Positions 16,711 through 26,909 of a stretch of DNA of 64,000 nt are shown here, piece after piece; position 1 is the first letter of the stretch; the number at the start of each line of letters is the position of its first letter. Below the pieces are notes generated by a model. The model was not told where the DNA came from, made no database searches, and was given only the letters and a program-made list of their open reading frames with translations. The DNA is from Verrucomicrobiaceae bacterium (GTDB lineage: Bacteria; Verrucomicrobiota; Verrucomicrobiia; Verrucomicrobiales; DEV007): assembly GCA_004211885.1 (NCBI GenBank), contig SHBV01000008.1, positions 1-64,000 of the forward strand, written 5' to 3'. The position numbers and the translations under genes were made by a program.

Positions 16711-18663
16711 CTAGGATAGCCTCTTTTGAATGTCCTCTTGAATCCATTCCCAAAGAGAATTTAGCCTTTCGGATGTTTGTGATTTTATTGCATTTAGGTT
16801 CTTGTTTTGAATTTCTTCTTTTGGTGCGTGGCCATAAAAGTAATATTTTATTTTGGGCTCAGTTCCAGAAGGTCGTACCGCAAAACGACGCCCATCATTG
16901 AGCTCAATGAATAACATTCTTTCTTTTGGAATAAGATCACCTTCAGCGTCTTTAATTGTTTCTTCAGCAAAATTGATAATTTTACTTACCTCTGACCCAT
17001 CACATTTAATGAGTGGTTGATTGGCATAGGATTGGACTAGATTTGCTATTGATTCAGCGCCATCGGCACCTTCGAATACCTTATTAGTATTCATTTCTGT
17101 GTAGTATCCGAATTCAGAATATATATTGTCTAGAAGCTGAATTAAACTCATTCCTTTTGACGCGGCGAATGCAGCTGTTTCTGCGAATAAAACAACAGCA
17201 CTATTGCCATCCTTGTCGCGAGTAAAGTCACAAGCGAGATAACCGTAACTTTCTTCTCCTCCAAAGATGAAGAAGGTCCCTTTGTTTAACTGAATTTCTC
17301 GAGCATCTCTAACGTTGAGTGACTTATATGTACTATATATATCTTCAGGTAAGGACCTTTCATAGGCACCTAGTTTTTGACTGATGTATTTAAACCCAGT
17401 CAAAGTATCAATAACTTTAATGCCGTAATGGGCCGCAATGCTTCGTTGTAATTCAGTAGTGACAAAAGTTTTAATGACTACAGAATTATGCCGGTTCTGT
17501 TCATTTAGAATGTTTAATTCAAATAGTGTTTTGATTCTATAGTAGAGGAGCAGTGAACCTATTTGATTTCCTGTCAATAGCTCCATGTTCCCTGATTCGT
17601 TTCTCACTGCAACGCCCATCCTATCACAGTCCGGATCCGTTCCGATCACTAGATCAGAACCGTTAGATTCAGCCAATTCAATACCCATTTTTAAAGCGGG
17701 TCCATTCTCTGGGTTCGGTGAATCTACGGTCGGGAACCGGCCGTCAGGAGAATCTTGTTCGGTAACGGTTTCGCATTGAAAGCCTAAGTCATTCAGTAGT
17801 TGAGGCACATGAACGCCGCCCGTTCCATGCAGAGCAGTAAAAACTATTTTTAATGAATTGTTTTGATTGACGAGATCGGGCTGCAGGACTAGAGACTTTA
17901 CTCGGTCAAGGTACTCTTCTTCGACAATATCAGGAACAGGAGACAGGGTCCCTTGTTCAGGTTTTGGGAGCGGATCAAATTGTTCAGTGGAAATGCTGTT
18001 TACTCTTTCAATTATTCCTTCAGTGTGTGGTGGAATAATGGCTGCACCGTCAGAAAAATTAACCTTATACCCATTGTCATGATAAGGATTATGGCTGGCC
18101 GTTATCATGACGCCAGCGTGGCAATTAAGTTCCCTAATTGCGAATGACATTACGGGCGTTGCTTTATGGTTATTAAATAAATAGACGTCAGCACCTATCT
18201 TTGTTGCTATGTCGGCGCACAGTTCTGCAAAATCCTTCGAGAAGTGTCTTGTGTCGTGACAAAAAACGATTCGAACCCTTTCATCAGAGCCTTCACTTTT
18301 GAGCCATTCCTGTAAGTAATGAATGAGCCCCCTAGTGGCTCGGTTCAGGTTATATGTGTTCATTGCATTGCTGCCAATGCATGGATGTTCAGGCCTTCCA
18401 TTCGGCCCCCCAGACCCTTGCTCTGATCTTGTTATGATGCGCCCTATGGTTCTACCTCTGAGTCCTCCAGTGCCAAAAGATAAGCACTTGTAGAAACGAT
18501 CATTAAGTTCTTCCCAATTATTGTCTTGTGATAATTCTTCTACGGATGAAATGTATATTGGATTGGGGTTGGACCTCAGAAAATCTAATATATTCTTGAG
18601 GGAAGAATCAAAAAGTTTTCCTTCTGAATTTGCGAGGGTCAGCCTTGTAGTTAGATCTTCCAT
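16711..18663 (-). CDS. Phosphoglucomutase/phosphomannomutase (alpha-D-phosphohexomutase)
   Basis: A 650-residue phosphohexomutase that interconverts 1- and 6-phosphates of glucose or mannose. It has the phosphoserine loop ITASHNPYHDNGYKVN (S190 counting from the chosen start), metal loop GTDPDCDRMGV, sugar loop GGEESYGYL and phosphate loop RPSGTEPKIKYY. Length suits the PgcA/PMM-like bacterial group. The longest frame would begin at TTG 18699, overlapping the divergent methyltransferase gene; ATG 18663 (MEDLTTRL) avoids the overlap and is preferred. Whether glucose or mannose is the main substrate cannot be told from the sequence. Confidence 0.92.
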   Translation of the reverse strand: MEDLTTRLTLANSEGKLFDSSLKNILDFLRSNPNPIYISSVEELSQDNNWEELNDRFYKCLSFGTGGLRGRTIGRIITRSEQGSGGPNGRPEHPCIGSNAMNTYNLNRATRGLIHYLQEWLKSEGSDERVRIVFCHDTRHFSKDFAELCADIATKIGADVYLFNNHKATPVMSFAIRELNCHAGVMITASHNPYHDNGYKVNFSDGAAIIPPHTEGIIERVNSISTEQFDPLPKPEQGTLSPVPDIVEEEYLDRVKSLVLQPDLVNQNNSLKIVFTALHGTGGVHVPQLLNDLGFQCETVTEQDSPDGRFPTVDSPNPENGPALKMGIELAESNGSDLVIGTDPDCDRMGVAVRNESGNMELLTGNQIGSLLLYYRIKTLFELNILNEQNRHNSVVIKTFVTTELQRSIAAHYGIKVIDTLTGFKYISQKLGAYERSLPEDIYSTYKSLNVRDAREIQLNKGTFFIFGGEESYGYLACDFTRDKDGNSAVVLFAETAAFAASKGMSLIQLLDNIYSEFGYYTEMNTNKVFEGADGAESIANLVQSYANQPLIKCDGSEVSKIINFAEETIKDAEGDLIPKERMLFIELNDGRRFAVRPSGTEPKIKYYFYGHAPKEEIQNKNLNAIKSQTSERLNSLWEWIQEDIQKRLS

Positions 18664-18687
18664 GTTGTTTTCTGATAACTGTAGATT

Positions 18688-19596
18688 TTGAATAATCAAA
18701 TAAATACTGCCTTTTTAAAACGCAAAGAGATTCTTTCTGAAGCGACAGATTCTTTTAGGCTTTTTGATGGTATTGGCGATGGTAATTCGGATTTCTTTAT
18801 TGATGTTTTTGCAGGTCATTGGCTCGTTTCTTATTTAGACAAGGAGCCTGAATCTGTGGCCAAATGCGAATTGCCTCGTGAAAGTCTGTGGTTCAAGAAG
18901 TTGGATAAAAACAACAAAGAATCTGCTCGGTGTGAAGAGGGCGACTCTTCAAACACACAAATTACAATTAGAGAGAACAATGTTAGGTATCTAGTTGATC
19001 TTAAAATTGGATATTCACAAGGTATCTTTCTCGATCAGCGTGACAATCGATTTGAAGTCAGAGCCAGATCATCCGGGATTAGGATTTTGAACTGTTTTTC
19101 GTATACTTGTGCATTCTCAGTAGTTGCGGCACTAGGTGGAGCCGCTTCAACGACAAGCATTGACCTATCCAATTCATATCTTGAATGGGGAAAGAGTAAT
19201 TTTGAACTGAACGGGATTGATCCGAATCAGGATGAACATTATTTTTGTAGGGGTGATGTTTTTGAGTGGTTACGGCAGTTCAGGAAGAAACAGAGGAAGT
19301 TTGGAGGCATTATTCTAGACCCGCCCTCTTTTTCTCGAGCTGGAAAGCAGGGAGTCTTTAGTGCTGAAAAAGACTATTCCTCACTAGTGACTGAGGCGGC
19401 TCATCTAATTGAAAGGGGAGGGTGGGTTCTGGCCTCTTGTAATCATCGAGGTATTTCCAGTGAAAAATTCGGTAACGAATTAATAATTGGGATGGATAAT
19501 GCTAGAAGAAATATTAAAACAATTAATCAAAAGCCAATGACTAGTGACTTTCCTGGCGACGACTATCTTAAAAGCTTTTGGATCGAGATAGAATAA
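18688..19596 (+). CDS. Class I SAM-dependent RNA methyltransferase (RlmI-like)
   Basis: A 302-residue methyltransferase of the RlmI/RlmK-like group, probably modifying a cytosine of 23S rRNA. It shows YSQGIFLDQRDNR, SAM-binding region ILNCFSYTCAFSVVAALGGA, the NPPY-like DPPSFSR motif followed by an AEKDYSSLV segment, and LASCNHRGIS near the C terminus. It starts at TTG 18688; the frame closes at a TAG 6 bp upstream and no nearby ATG is in frame. It is shorter than E. coli RlmI, with no N-terminal PUA domain visible. It is divergently transcribed from the phosphohexomutase. The target base is inferred. Confidence 0.82.
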   Translation: MNNQINTAFLKRKEILSEATDSFRLFDGIGDGNSDFFIDVFAGHWLVSYLDKEPESVAKCELPRESLWFKKLDKNNKESARCEEGDSSNTQITIRENNVRYLVDLKIGYSQGIFLDQRDNRFEVRARSSGIRILNCFSYTCAFSVVAALGGAASTTSIDLSNSYLEWGKSNFELNGIDPNQDEHYFCRGDVFEWLRQFRKKQRKFGGIILDPPSFSRAGKQGVFSAEKDYSSLVTEAAHLIERGGWVLASCNHRGISSEKFGNELIIGMDNARRNIKTINQKPMTSDFPGDDYLKSFWIEIE

Positions 19597-19660
19597 AATT
19601 TAATAAAACCATCATAGAGGTCTTTGCAATTAACGCTGGGAGAGCTTATCGATTCCTTTA

Positions 19661-20953
19661 ATGCGTATTCTCAAACATGATGAAGCAAATTTTGAGAGGA
19701 AGGCTGCTAAAATTTTCAAAAGGCGAGCTATTCCTACGGACGACTTGAGAGTTTCCGTTGAAAAGATCATTTCAATGGTCCGTAGTGATGGAGATAAGGC
19801 ACTTTCAGCTTTAACTCAAAAATTTGATGGGGCATCCATCAGTTCTAATGATTTGCTTGTCAAAAGGAAAGAGATCAACAAGGCCAATGACTCCGTTTGT
19901 GGGCAGGTAAAAGAAGCTGTGGATATGGCCCAATCCAATGTGAAAGGCTTTGCGATAAGAGGATTAAGAAAGAACTGGGAAATGAAAAATGCTCAAGGAG
20001 CTAAGGTTGGTGAGGTCTTTTTGCCTTTCTCACGTGTAGGGGTCTATGTTCCTGGAGGATCGGCTCCCCTAGTTTCAACTTCCATCATGACTGTCGCCAT
20101 CGCTGAGGCCGCAGGAGTTGAGGAAATTGTGGTTTGTACACCTCCCAATAGGGAAGGTGAAATTAATTCAGAATTACTTTATGCTATTGAGTCTTCGGGG
20201 GCTACTGAGATTTATAAGGTCGGAGGCGCTCAGGCCATCGCAGCTATGTCTGTGGGTACTAAAAGCATAGGCCAGGTTGAGAAGATTTTTGGTCCAGGAA
20301 ATTCTTTTGTCGTTGAAGCAAAGAGGCAATTATTTGGAACGGTCGCGGTTGATTTGCTCCCTGGTCCTAGCGAAATCTTTGTTTTGGCTGATTCTAGTGG
20401 ACGTGCTGATTGGATAGCGTCGGACCTCTTGGCTCAGGCTGAGCATGGGGGAGATAGTCAGATCGCTTTTGCAACCACATCAATTAAGCTCCTTGAGAAA
20501 GTTAAGATTGAATTGAAGTCTCAGGCCAAGATTCTTAACAGAAGGAAGCAAATATCCGAAGTAATTAAGAGTGGAACTAGTCTTGTGCTATTGAAATCTA
20601 TTAAGCAGGGAATCGATTTAGCGAATGATTTTGCGCCGGAGCACCTTTCTTTAATAGTAAGGAACAAAGATGAAGTGATTCCAAAATTAAAGACATGCGG
20701 AGCGATCTTTATAGGTTCCTATTCGCCAGTTTCTGTTGGTGACTTTTTAGCAGGCCCTAGTCATACATTGCCGACGGGAGGAGCTGGAAAATCTTTTCCG
20801 GGTCTAACTGCTGATATGTTTCAGAGAAGGACAAGTATCATTGAGTTAGATAAAAAATCGTTAAAGAAATCTATACCTGCAGTTGAGATCTTTGCAAAGA
20901 TTGAAGGATTAGACGCTCATGGAAATTCTGCAAAAATAAGAGGTGCTGAATGA
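19661..20953 (+). CDS. hisD: Histidinol dehydrogenase
   Basis: A 430-residue zinc enzyme carrying out the last two NAD-dependent oxidations from L-histidinol to L-histidine. Signature segments are VYVPGGSAPLVSTSIMT, VGGAQAIAAMS, KIFGPGN.FV, DLLPGPSEIFVLAD and LLAQAEHGGDSQ, with the late FLAGPSHTLPTGG and FPGLTADMFQRR. Length is normal. No other his gene lies nearby, so the pathway is probably scattered in this genome. The ATG at 19661 lacks a Shine-Dalgarno sequence. Its end is separated from the convergent ABC-F gene by only 25 bp. Confidence 0.97.
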   Translation: MRILKHDEANFERKAAKIFKRRAIPTDDLRVSVEKIISMVRSDGDKALSALTQKFDGASISSNDLLVKRKEINKANDSVCGQVKEAVDMAQSNVKGFAIRGLRKNWEMKNAQGAKVGEVFLPFSRVGVYVPGGSAPLVSTSIMTVAIAEAAGVEEIVVCTPPNREGEINSELLYAIESSGATEIYKVGGAQAIAAMSVGTKSIGQVEKIFGPGNSFVVEAKRQLFGTVAVDLLPGPSEIFVLADSSGRADWIASDLLAQAEHGGDSQIAFATTSIKLLEKVKIELKSQAKILNRRKQISEVIKSGTSLVLLKSIKQGIDLANDFAPEHLSLIVRNKDEVIPKLKTCGAIFIGSYSPVSVGDFLAGPSHTLPTGGAGKSFPGLTADMFQRRTSIIELDKKSLKKSIPAVEIFAKIEGLDAHGNSAKIRGAE

Positions 20954-20978
20954 GCGGAGTCGGTATGCCTCTAATTTT

Positions 20979-22967
20979 TTAGCGCGTGGATAAGTTATTG
21001 ATTTTTTCATCAAAGCTTAGAGTTATTTGTTCGATGTCATCAGATATTAAGGACCAGTCAGAGTATAGTTTTTCCACCTCAGCATGAATTTCTTTGTATT
21101 CTTTAGCCGTGCCCGTTGATTCTTTTGACTTAAAGAAATCTGGATCAGCCATGGCTTTTTCGATCTCTAATTTTCTATCTTCAACTAGTTTAATTTCGTC
21201 TTCGATTCTATCTAACTTTTCTTGAAGTGGCTTTAGTGTTTCGGCTTTCTCTTGACGGATTTTGCCTTGTAATTTTCTTGTTTCTTTTCGGTTAGGGGAT
21301 GAAGCGGTTTTTTGTTTGGGTTTTTGTTCGCTTAATTGTGGATTAGAAATTTCTTCTTCTTTTTTCTTTTCAATATAATCAGATAGATTGCCAAGGTAAG
21401 TCCTTGGAGGCGTGTCGTTAGAATAAAATTCTATAACTTTGTCAGTTATTGGATCTAAGAAATCACGATTATGGGAAACAATTACAATGGTTCCTTGATA
21501 AGCAAGTAATGCCTCTTGCAAAACATTTTGAGACTGCATGTCTAAATGGTTAGTTGGCTCATCAAGGATTAGGAAATTTGCTGGCCTTAGGAGAATTTTG
21601 GCTAGGGAGAGGCGGCTCCTTTCACCTCCAGAGAGGACAGAAACTTTCTTGAAAACATCATCACCCCTAAATAGAAAACAGCCCAACAGTGATCGTAAAT
21701 TACCTGCATTGTCTCTCCCTGCTACTTCTTCTATCGTTTCTAATACAGTCATTGAAGGATTAAGCTTCTCTGCATGATCCTGTGCGAAATGAGAAATGCT
21801 CACTTTATGACCAGTTTTGCGTTCGCCTGAATTGACTTTATCTGCTCCAGATAAGATCCTTGAAAAAGTTGATTTTCCAGCACCGTTAGCACCTAAGATG
21901 GCAATCTTTTCGCCTCTATCGATTCGAAAGTCTAAGTTTTTGAAGACTGTGTTTTCTCCATAGGAACGAGTAACATTGGTCAGCTCGATGACTATTTGAC
22001 CTGACCTCTCTGGTTGAGGGAATCTAAGTTTAATTGCTTTTTCGGATTCTTGGGGAAGTTCAATTCTTTCAATCCTTTCAAGTTGTTTGAGGCGGCTCTG
22101 TGCCTGCGAAGCCCTCCGAGCCTTTGACCTGAAGCGATTGATGAATTGTTCAGCCTTGGCGATGTCCTTTTGTTGGTTGTTGTAAGCTCTCTGGATTTGT
22201 TCTCTGAGAATTACGCTTTGTTCAATGTAGTAACTATAATTACCTGAAAATTCGTTAACTTTCCCACTTTCGAAAGCGAGTGTTTTTCTGACTATGGAAT
22301 CAAGAAATGCGCGATCATGTGAGATTAAAATAACTGCTCCTTGATAGTTTTGAATATAGGACTCAAGCCAAAGTTGAGAATCCATATCCAAGTGATTTGT
22401 GGGTTCGTCAAGTAGCAGGATTGAAGGTTTTTGAAGTAGTAATTTGGCTAATGCGATGCGCATTTGCCAGCCCCCCGAAAACTCTTCTGTTTGGCGGGTA
22501 AAATCACTAGCCTTAAAGCCGAGCCCAGTGAGAACCTTTTCGATGGTAGGCTTCATTTTTCCTATGTCATGATTTTCCAGATCAAGTTGCAGTGAGCCAA
22601 ATATTTCTAGTGTCTCGGAATATTCAGCCGAGGATGTATCTAATGAGCCAAGCTGATCGCTTGCTTCTTCTAATCTTTCTTTAAGCGCTAGAGCGTTTTT
22701 GAACGCGGATTCGACTTCATCGAAAAGCGTGCATCCTGAATGTTTTATTCCGTCCTGAGGGAGGTAACCAACTTCAATGTATTTGGCACGGTTAACATTG
22801 CCGGAGTCAGGTGTCATTGTGCCGGCAATGATCTTCATTAGGGTTGATTTGCCTGCCCCATTAGGCCCGGCGAAGCAAATTCTGTCCTTTGAGCCTACAG
22901 TGAACGAGAGATCCTTATAAAGAACTCTCCCTAGGAATTGGACTGATATTTTTTCCACAGCCAGCAT
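20979..22967 (-). CDS. ABC-F family ATPase
   Basis: A 662-residue soluble protein with two ABC ATPase domains and no membrane spans, typical of ABC-F translation factors (Uup/YheS/YdiF-like) that bind the ribosome E site. Walker A motifs are GPNGAGKST (about 36-44) and GANGAGKST; signature sequences are EFSGGWQMRIALAK and VLSGGERSRLSLAK; Walker B segments end in LLLDEPTNHLDM and LILDEPTNHLDM. A linker rich in charged residues (QFINRFRSKARRASQAQSRLK) joins the domains, and the C-terminal region from about 540 is a long charged coiled coil. The exact subfamily cannot be fixed by eye. Confidence 0.93.
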   Translation of the reverse strand: MLAVEKISVQFLGRVLYKDLSFTVGSKDRICFAGPNGAGKSTLMKIIAGTMTPDSGNVNRAKYIEVGYLPQDGIKHSGCTLFDEVESAFKNALALKERLEEASDQLGSLDTSSAEYSETLEIFGSLQLDLENHDIGKMKPTIEKVLTGLGFKASDFTRQTEEFSGGWQMRIALAKLLLQKPSILLLDEPTNHLDMDSQLWLESYIQNYQGAVILISHDRAFLDSIVRKTLAFESGKVNEFSGNYSYYIEQSVILREQIQRAYNNQQKDIAKAEQFINRFRSKARRASQAQSRLKQLERIERIELPQESEKAIKLRFPQPERSGQIVIELTNVTRSYGENTVFKNLDFRIDRGEKIAILGANGAGKSTFSRILSGADKVNSGERKTGHKVSISHFAQDHAEKLNPSMTVLETIEEVAGRDNAGNLRSLLGCFLFRGDDVFKKVSVLSGGERSRLSLAKILLRPANFLILDEPTNHLDMQSQNVLQEALLAYQGTIVIVSHNRDFLDPITDKVIEFYSNDTPPRTYLGNLSDYIEKKKEEEISNPQLSEQKPKQKTASSPNRKETRKLQGKIRQEKAETLKPLQEKLDRIEDEIKLVEDRKLEIEKAMADPDFFKSKESTGTAKEYKEIHAEVEKLYSDWSLISDDIEQITLSFDEKINNLSTR

Positions 22968-23025
22968 TGCTGGATATTAAATCTAATCAGCGGTGTTTCA
23001 ATCGCTGAGAGCAAATATTCACAGA

Positions 23026-24453
23026 TTATGAAATAATATCGTTAATTACCTTGCCGTGAACGTCAGTGAGGCGGAAGTCTCTACCTGCATATCGGTATGT
23101 GAGCTTTTCGTGATCAAAGCCTAGCAATCGAAGAATTGTTGCATGCAAGTCATGCACGTGAACAGGATTCTCAACAGCTTTGAAGCCAAATTCATCCGTG
23201 GCGCCATACACATGCCCGCCTTTGGTGCCTCCTCCGGCCATCCAAACAGTAAATCCCCAATGATTATGATCTCTGCCATTTATTTTGCCCTGATTTGAGC
23301 CCGGCTTAGGCATTTCGACTACCGGAGTACGTCCAAACTCACCTCCCCAAATGATCAATGTTTCGTCGAGCATGCCCCTTTGCTTTAGATCAGTTAAAAG
23401 GGCTCCTATGGATTGGTCGCATTGTTTTGCCAGTTTGCGGTGATTGATTTCAAGGTCGTCATGGCTGTCCCAGGGTTGGCCAGCGCCATGCCAAAGTTGT
23501 ACGTATCTTACTCCTCGCTCGACTAGTCTCCGGGCTATTAGAGTTTGTCTGCCATGTATTCCCTTACCGTAAAGTTCGCGAATTGATTTAGGTTCTTTTG
23601 AGATGTCAAATGCGTCAGTCGCATCTATCTGCATTCGATAAGCCAATTCAAATGATTGAAGTCTAGATTCAAGGTCAGCATCATTTGATCTTCTTTCTTG
23701 ATGCCTCCTATTTAATTTCGCAATTAGGTCCAATTGCGAACGTTGCTGACGCATGGTTAATTTTGAGTTTTTTATATTATTGATGAGTCTATCAATTGTT
23801 GTGTGTTTTGAGTCTATATAAGTTCCCTGATAAACTCCCGGAAGGAAGCCAGCTTGCCAGTTCTGAGATTCTTGAATCGGGTATCCTCCTGGACACATAG
23901 AAATAAAGCCTGGAAGGTTTTGGTTCTCTGTCCCTAGTCCATAACTTACCCATGAGCCTACGCTTGGCCTTATCAGTCTAGGTTCCCCGCAATTCATTAG
24001 TAGGAGCGAAGGTTCGTGGTTAGGTACATCAGCGTACATGGAGCGTATGACGCATAAGTCGTCAGCGGAACGCGCAACATTAGGGAACAGTTCACTTATT
24101 TCGAGACCGCTCTGGCCATGTTTTTTAAAGTTGTAGGGGGACTTTAGCGCGGCTCCTGTTGGCCTCTCTGTTTTCAAATAATCAATTGGAATTTTTTTCC
24201 CGTCATACTTTGTTAATGCGGGTTTCGGATCAAATGTATCGACTTGAGAAGGACCACCATTCATGAATAAATGAATGACGGATTTTGCTTTTGCTGGGAA
24301 ATGAGGTTTTTTCGGTGAAAGCGGATTAATAGCTGATCGTGCTTCTTCTTGTAATAAAGCGCTCAAGGACAATGCGCCAAATCCGTTCCCTAATCGATTA
24401 ATAAAATCTCTCCGAGTGAAAAAATGATGATTATTGCTCGGTAGTTCTTGCAT
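23026..24453 (-). CDS. DUF1501 domain-containing secreted protein
   Basis: A 475-residue member of DUF1501, an alkaline-phosphatase-fold family expanded in Planctomycetes and Verrucomicrobia. A twin-arginine leader FFTRRDFINRLG precedes a hydrophobic run, so folded export by Tat is likely. Diagnostic parts are SVIHLFMNGGPSQVDTFDPKP, GFISMCPGGYP, YVQLWHGAGQPWDSHDDL, LIIWGGEFGRTP and GRDHNHWGFTVWMAGGGTKGG. It begins 2 bp after the stop of the DUF1549/DUF1553 gene, the standard pair in these phyla, proposed but not proven to act in polymer degradation. The metal-site Asp/His pattern looks intact. Confidence 0.92.
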   Translation of the reverse strand: MQELPSNNHHFFTRRDFINRLGNGFGALSLSALLQEEARSAINPLSPKKPHFPAKAKSVIHLFMNGGPSQVDTFDPKPALTKYDGKKIPIDYLKTERPTGAALKSPYNFKKHGQSGLEISELFPNVARSADDLCVIRSMYADVPNHEPSLLLMNCGEPRLIRPSVGSWVSYGLGTENQNLPGFISMCPGGYPIQESQNWQAGFLPGVYQGTYIDSKHTTIDRLINNIKNSKLTMRQQRSQLDLIAKLNRRHQERRSNDADLESRLQSFELAYRMQIDATDAFDISKEPKSIRELYGKGIHGRQTLIARRLVERGVRYVQLWHGAGQPWDSHDDLEINHRKLAKQCDQSIGALLTDLKQRGMLDETLIIWGGEFGRTPVVEMPKPGSNQGKINGRDHNHWGFTVWMAGGGTKGGHVYGATDEFGFKAVENPVHVHDLHATILRLLGFDHEKLTYRYAGRDFRLTDVHGKVINDIIS

Positions 24454-24455
24454 TG

Positions 24456-26909
24456 TTAGTCTATGAAAATAAACTCATTAGTGGATAACAAGGCCTGTGC
24501 GAGTTGATCCCATACTGGATAATTAGTATCGGTCCCTTTGGTTTGTTTCTGAGTGGATACTATAAAGTCGGCCGAGTCCTGAAGTTCTTCATTGCTGGGA
24601 TCTCTGGACAATATTTGTTGATAAAGCAATGTGATTTTATCGCTATCTTCTGTTAATTGTATGAACCGTTTAGAATTGGCAACGGCAGTAGATTGGTCCT
24701 GAATTAATTTATTATTTAAAACAAAAAGAGCTTGTTGAGGGACCGTAGTTTCAGGGCGCTTTGGTGAGTGAACATCAGGGCTAGCAAAATCGAATGTCCT
24801 GAAAACGGGGGGTAGATTTTGCCGTTCTATACGAGCATATATTGAGCGTCGTGTTGAGTAGTTGGATGAAGTTATATCGACAGGCCGTCCATACATTGTT
24901 GTGTCAATTTTTTCGGACACATAGAGAATGGAATCTCTGAACGACTCGAAATTGAGGCGTTTCCTATTTGCTTTAGTGAATAGCCGGTTTTCAGGATCTA
25001 TTTGCTGAGCCTCTCCTTCCTTTGAGTCTAAGGATGATTGTTTATAGGTCGAACTTAGCAAAATAGAGCGGATAAGTTTTTTAGTGGACCATCCGCCCTT
25101 GATGAAATTGAAGGCTAAATAATCTAGGAGTTCAGGATGCGACGGATGATCGCTTCTTAGTCCAAAATCACTTGGGGTAGATACTAAGTGACTGCCCATG
25201 AGGTGACCCCAAACGCGATTGACCCAAACTCTTGAAGTTAAGGGATTTGTGTCACTGGCAATTGAACGAGCCATTTGAATGCGCCCGCTGCCATCTGTGT
25301 ATGGAGTTCTTTCTCTGTTTTCAAGTAAACCAAGAAACTGGCGAGGTACTTTTTTGCCCTTGTTGTTGGGGTCTCCTCTCTGAAAGATTCTGGGTTCACG
25401 GGGAGCCGGACGATCAACTAATACCATTGCTTTAGCAGGGGCTCCATGGTGAGTAGTTTTTATTTTGGCTAGATTCTTTCTTAGATTCCTGACGTGTTGT
25501 TGTCCTCTGGTTTCTAGTAGGGGAAAAATTTTTGAGGATGGTATTATGACGTGGTCCAGTTCTTTATGAAATTCACTCGTGGCTTTAGTGTCAGACAACA
25601 AAGAAGCATATATCTGAGCTGTCTCTTTGATGCTCTTAGGGGATTTTTCTTTCAGTAATGAAAGTATGGTTTTGTTTGGTTCTCTTTCGTTCTTCTCAAG
25701 GTCTTTCAACGAGATCTGTAATGATTCGGTGAATGAATCTTCTTTAAGAGAAAATAATTTGAACCATGCCGCGTAAATAGGATCTTCAGATTTCTTCTTT
25801 GCTTTTAAATGGTCTCTCCATCTGATCGTTGGTTCATGAAGTAAGGACTTCGATGATGCGAGTTTTTTTAATTGGTCGGTACTTAGATTTAGTCCTTCTG
25901 AAGCAGTCAAAAGATATTTTCCAACATAGTTTTTTTTAATTAGTTCTTTGGATCTTTTTTCCAAGTAAGAGTCAATTTCAGACTGTTTTGAATCTATAAT
26001 GCTTTTAAAGGAGTTGTACGCTTCCAGATCATTTGGGGGTCCCAAGAGTGGTAATTCAGAAGGTTCAACAGAGCTGTCAAAAACTCCATAGATTGAATAG
26101 TAATCACTGATAGGAATTGGATCGTACTTGTGATCATGGCATCTAGAGCATGCTACAGTAAGGCCCATTAATCCTCTGAAGGTGACGTCCATTCTGTCGT
26201 CAATAATGTCGGGGTTTCTGTTTAGAAATCTTCTTCCGACCGTAAGAAACCCCATCGCCGCTAGATCTTTTTTATTCTTATTATTTTTGATGATTGTGTC
26301 TGCAGCTAGCTGATAGATTATAAACTCATTGTAAGGTAAATCTTGGTTCAATGAATTAATTACCCAGTCCCTATAACTATAAGCGTAGGGATATTCTCTG
26401 GATTCCTGAAAAACGTATCCTTTAGTGTCTGCATATCTAGCAATGTCAAGCCAATGCCTGGCCCACTTCTCCCCAAATTCCGGTGAACTTAATAGATTGT
26501 CGACAAGTTTAGCGTAAGCATTTGGGTCCGGATCTTTAATAAAGCTTTGTGTTTCGTTGTACTTGGGAGGATGGCCGAGAAGGTCAAAGTAAATGCGTCT
26601 GATTAGAGTGTTTCTTGGAGCTTCCTCTGATGGGCTCAGTTTTTCATCTTTAATTTTTCGTAAAATGAATCGATCAATATTTGTTTGAGCCCAATGATCC
26701 TGTTGGAATTGAGGTGGGAGAGGGTTTTTGATTGGAGAAAAGGCCCAATGTTTCCTGCTATTTGAAGTTTCTTCAGAAATGGCTCTTCCAGTATCTGCGT
26801 TTGGTAATAAAAAAAGAACGCTAAGCGCGGAGATGATTGCCGCATGTCCAATTTTAAACAACTGAAAAAATGTGAATAGAGACTTCAAATTCAATTCTTG
26901 TACCTTCAT
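24456..26909 (-). CDS. PSD1-type DUF1549/DUF1553 domain protein
   Basis: About 817 residues from ATG 26909; a TTG at 26939 is a longer, less likely start. A hydrophobic leader (about residues 18-35) indicates export. DUF1549 features are IDRFILRKI, LIRRIYFDLLGHPP and FGEKWARHWLDIARYADTKGY, followed by VACSRCHDHKYDPI. DUF1553 features are GRIQMARSIA, NRVWGHLMGSHLV, PSDFGLRSDHPSHPELLDYLA and RPETTVPQQALFVLNN. The planctomycete cytochrome (PSC1) domain often found at the N terminus is missing here, although a CSRCH motif is present inside DUF1549. Translation is probably coupled to the following DUF1501 gene. Confidence 0.9.
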   Translation of the reverse strand: MKVQELNLKSLFTFFQLFKIGHAAIISALSVLFLLPNADTGRAISEETSNSRKHWAFSPIKNPLPPQFQQDHWAQTNIDRFILRKIKDEKLSPSEEAPRNTLIRRIYFDLLGHPPKYNETQSFIKDPDPNAYAKLVDNLLSSPEFGEKWARHWLDIARYADTKGYVFQESREYPYAYSYRDWVINSLNQDLPYNEFIIYQLAADTIIKNNKNKKDLAAMGFLTVGRRFLNRNPDIIDDRMDVTFRGLMGLTVACSRCHDHKYDPIPISDYYSIYGVFDSSVEPSELPLLGPPNDLEAYNSFKSIIDSKQSEIDSYLEKRSKELIKKNYVGKYLLTASEGLNLSTDQLKKLASSKSLLHEPTIRWRDHLKAKKKSEDPIYAAWFKLFSLKEDSFTESLQISLKDLEKNEREPNKTILSLLKEKSPKSIKETAQIYASLLSDTKATSEFHKELDHVIIPSSKIFPLLETRGQQHVRNLRKNLAKIKTTHHGAPAKAMVLVDRPAPREPRIFQRGDPNNKGKKVPRQFLGLLENRERTPYTDGSGRIQMARSIASDTNPLTSRVWVNRVWGHLMGSHLVSTPSDFGLRSDHPSHPELLDYLAFNFIKGGWSTKKLIRSILLSSTYKQSSLDSKEGEAQQIDPENRLFTKANRKRLNFESFRDSILYVSEKIDTTMYGRPVDITSSNYSTRRSIYARIERQNLPPVFRTFDFASPDVHSPKRPETTVPQQALFVLNNKLIQDQSTAVANSKRFIQLTEDSDKITLLYQQILSRDPSNEELQDSADFIVSTQKQTKGTDTNYPVWDQLAQALLSTNEFIFID

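Noticed and set aside
18664..18699. TTG 18699 start of the phosphohexomutase
   Set aside because: It overlaps the divergent methyltransferase start; ATG 18663 gives a normal N terminus.
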